IMG/VR virus record: IMGVR_UViG_3300042465_002759
Location: 1 to 28,217 of that record
DNA: 28,217 nucleotides
Strand: one strand, 5' to 3'
DNA from: a virus
The notes beneath the pieces are model-generated. The model was not told where the DNA came from. It searched no databases and saw only the letters and a program-made list of their open reading frames with translations. The translations under genes were made by a program, and so were the position numbers. Below, piece after piece: positions 27,739 through 28,217 of this stretch (position 1 is its first letter; every line of letters starts with the position of its first letter).

Positions 27739-28217
27739 TTGCTCTCCTTTGCTGTGATCCGCATAGTGCGGAAGGTTGATGTTTTCTTAAACTTTGCGTG
27801 TAACGCTGGATGTTCTTTCTCAAACTGTTTCGCATCAAACGAGGTACGTGACGAGTTCTTCCAGGTAATCACTTGCACCCCGTCAATCGAACCGTACTCT
27901 GCGTCACCGAGCAGCATCCCCAGTTCACCTTGCAACTGGTCACGTACTGCTTCAGCAGATTTGATTTGTTCTTTGGCGATAGACAGACGCTCTAAAGTGT
28001 TGTATACCTCATGGCCCAAGACAACAGTGTTCTCATATCCTTCGGGGTACAAAGCCGAAGCATTGTCGTAGGTGGGGTCAGCACCTTCCGGCATCATCCC
28101 CATGTCAATGAACCCCAAGAATTTGCGTACTGCGTCTATGTGTTGTTGGCGTTCGTCGGATGTGACGGTTTGTGTGTGGAATTGCAGTTGAAGATCGGAG
28201 TCAAAAACGATCCATAC
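27735..28217 (-). CDS. YqaJ-type exonuclease, C-terminal part (cut by window edge)
   Basis: A frame open from base 28217 to the TGA at 27737..27735 encodes 160 residues; the N-terminus with the nuclease active site is outside the window. The visible part resembles the C-terminus of YqaJ/lambda-exonuclease-like recombinases: a strand (VWIVFDSDLQLQFHT), a helix ending in FLGFIDMGMMPEG, then a charged helix (ERLSIAKEQIKSAEAVRDQL) and GDAEYGSIDGVQVITWK with SRTSFDAKQFEKEHPALHAK near the end. It would resect double-strand ends and pair with the annealing protein downstream. Internal start codons such as TTG at 28118 are not believed, since the frame stays open upstream. Confidence 0.78.
   Translation of the reverse strand, partial: VWIVFDSDLQLQFHTQTVTSDERQQHIDAVRKFLGFIDMGMMPEGADPTYDNASALYPEGYENTVVLGHEVYNTLERLSIAKEQIKSAEAVRDQLQGELGMLLGDAEYGSIDGVQVITWKNSSRTSFDAKQFEKEHPALHAKFKKTSTFRTMRITAKESK

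Noticed and set aside
1-28217. Integrase, transposase, toxin-antitoxin or CRISPR elements
   Set aside because: I looked on both strands for recombinase motifs, transposon ends and regularly spaced exact repeats and found none that hold up.

Overview
The window is a contiguous piece of a tailed-phage genome (Caudoviricetes). Every gene I can support lies on the minus strand, so the functional order runs from the right edge to the left. The likely host is an actinobacterium: the phage carries a WhiB-like Fe-S regulator (25485..25787), a family essentially confined to Actinobacteria and their phages, and many small genes resemble actinophage genes. I see no integrase, excisionase or immunity repressor, so a lytic lifestyle is inferred but not shown.

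Right part (28217 to 25485). A recombination module contains the C-terminal end of a probable YqaJ-type exonuclease (cut by the window edge), a probable single-strand annealing protein and a PD-(D/E)xK resolvase-like nuclease, all joined by ATGA overlaps. A secreted lysozyme/transglycosylase-like protein and the WhiB-like regulator follow.

Middle (25507 to 20542). A tightly packed cassette holds about 15 small early-type genes, nearly all joined by 4-base ATGA stop/start overlaps. They include Cys-rich zinc-ribbon-like proteins, a possible helicase loader, small membrane proteins and a 208-residue protein that looks like a compact sliding clamp. Two TTGACA promoters (about 24060 and 22280) each lead into an identical 16-bp palindrome that contains the Shine-Dalgarno sequence. 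Upstream of the second promoter is an iteron-like array of three 19-bp GATC-paired repeats (22348-22435). A half-site of this repeat recurs on the promoter's -10 element.

Control gap (20541 to 19776). About 770 bp has no convincing gene. It contains palindromes, a G7 tract and a sharp strand-composition switch near 20.22 kb. Because it lies between the early cassette and the packaging genes, it is a candidate cos/pac or replication site.

Left part (19775 to 1). This is the late, virion module: a basic 111-aa protein with its own UUCG terminator, a terminase large subunit with an N-terminal helix-turn-helix, the portal, a 1664-aa probable internal virion/ejection protein, three further probable virion proteins, scaffold, an N4-gp56-like major capsid protein, and then small decoration or tail-side proteins. 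Scaffold and capsid form their own unit, with a TTGACA promoter at 6531-6561 and a strong terminator at 4877-4920. Beyond it lie a protein with seven 20-residue Gly-rich repeats, its short paralogue, a GT4-type glycosyltransferase, three small basic proteins, a structural protein, and the beginning of a larger virion/tail protein that runs off the left edge. The capsid type, large internal proteins and absence of a visible tape measure would suit a short-tailed phage, but tail genes may lie outside the window.

All functional names come from reading the translated sequence. No database search was run.
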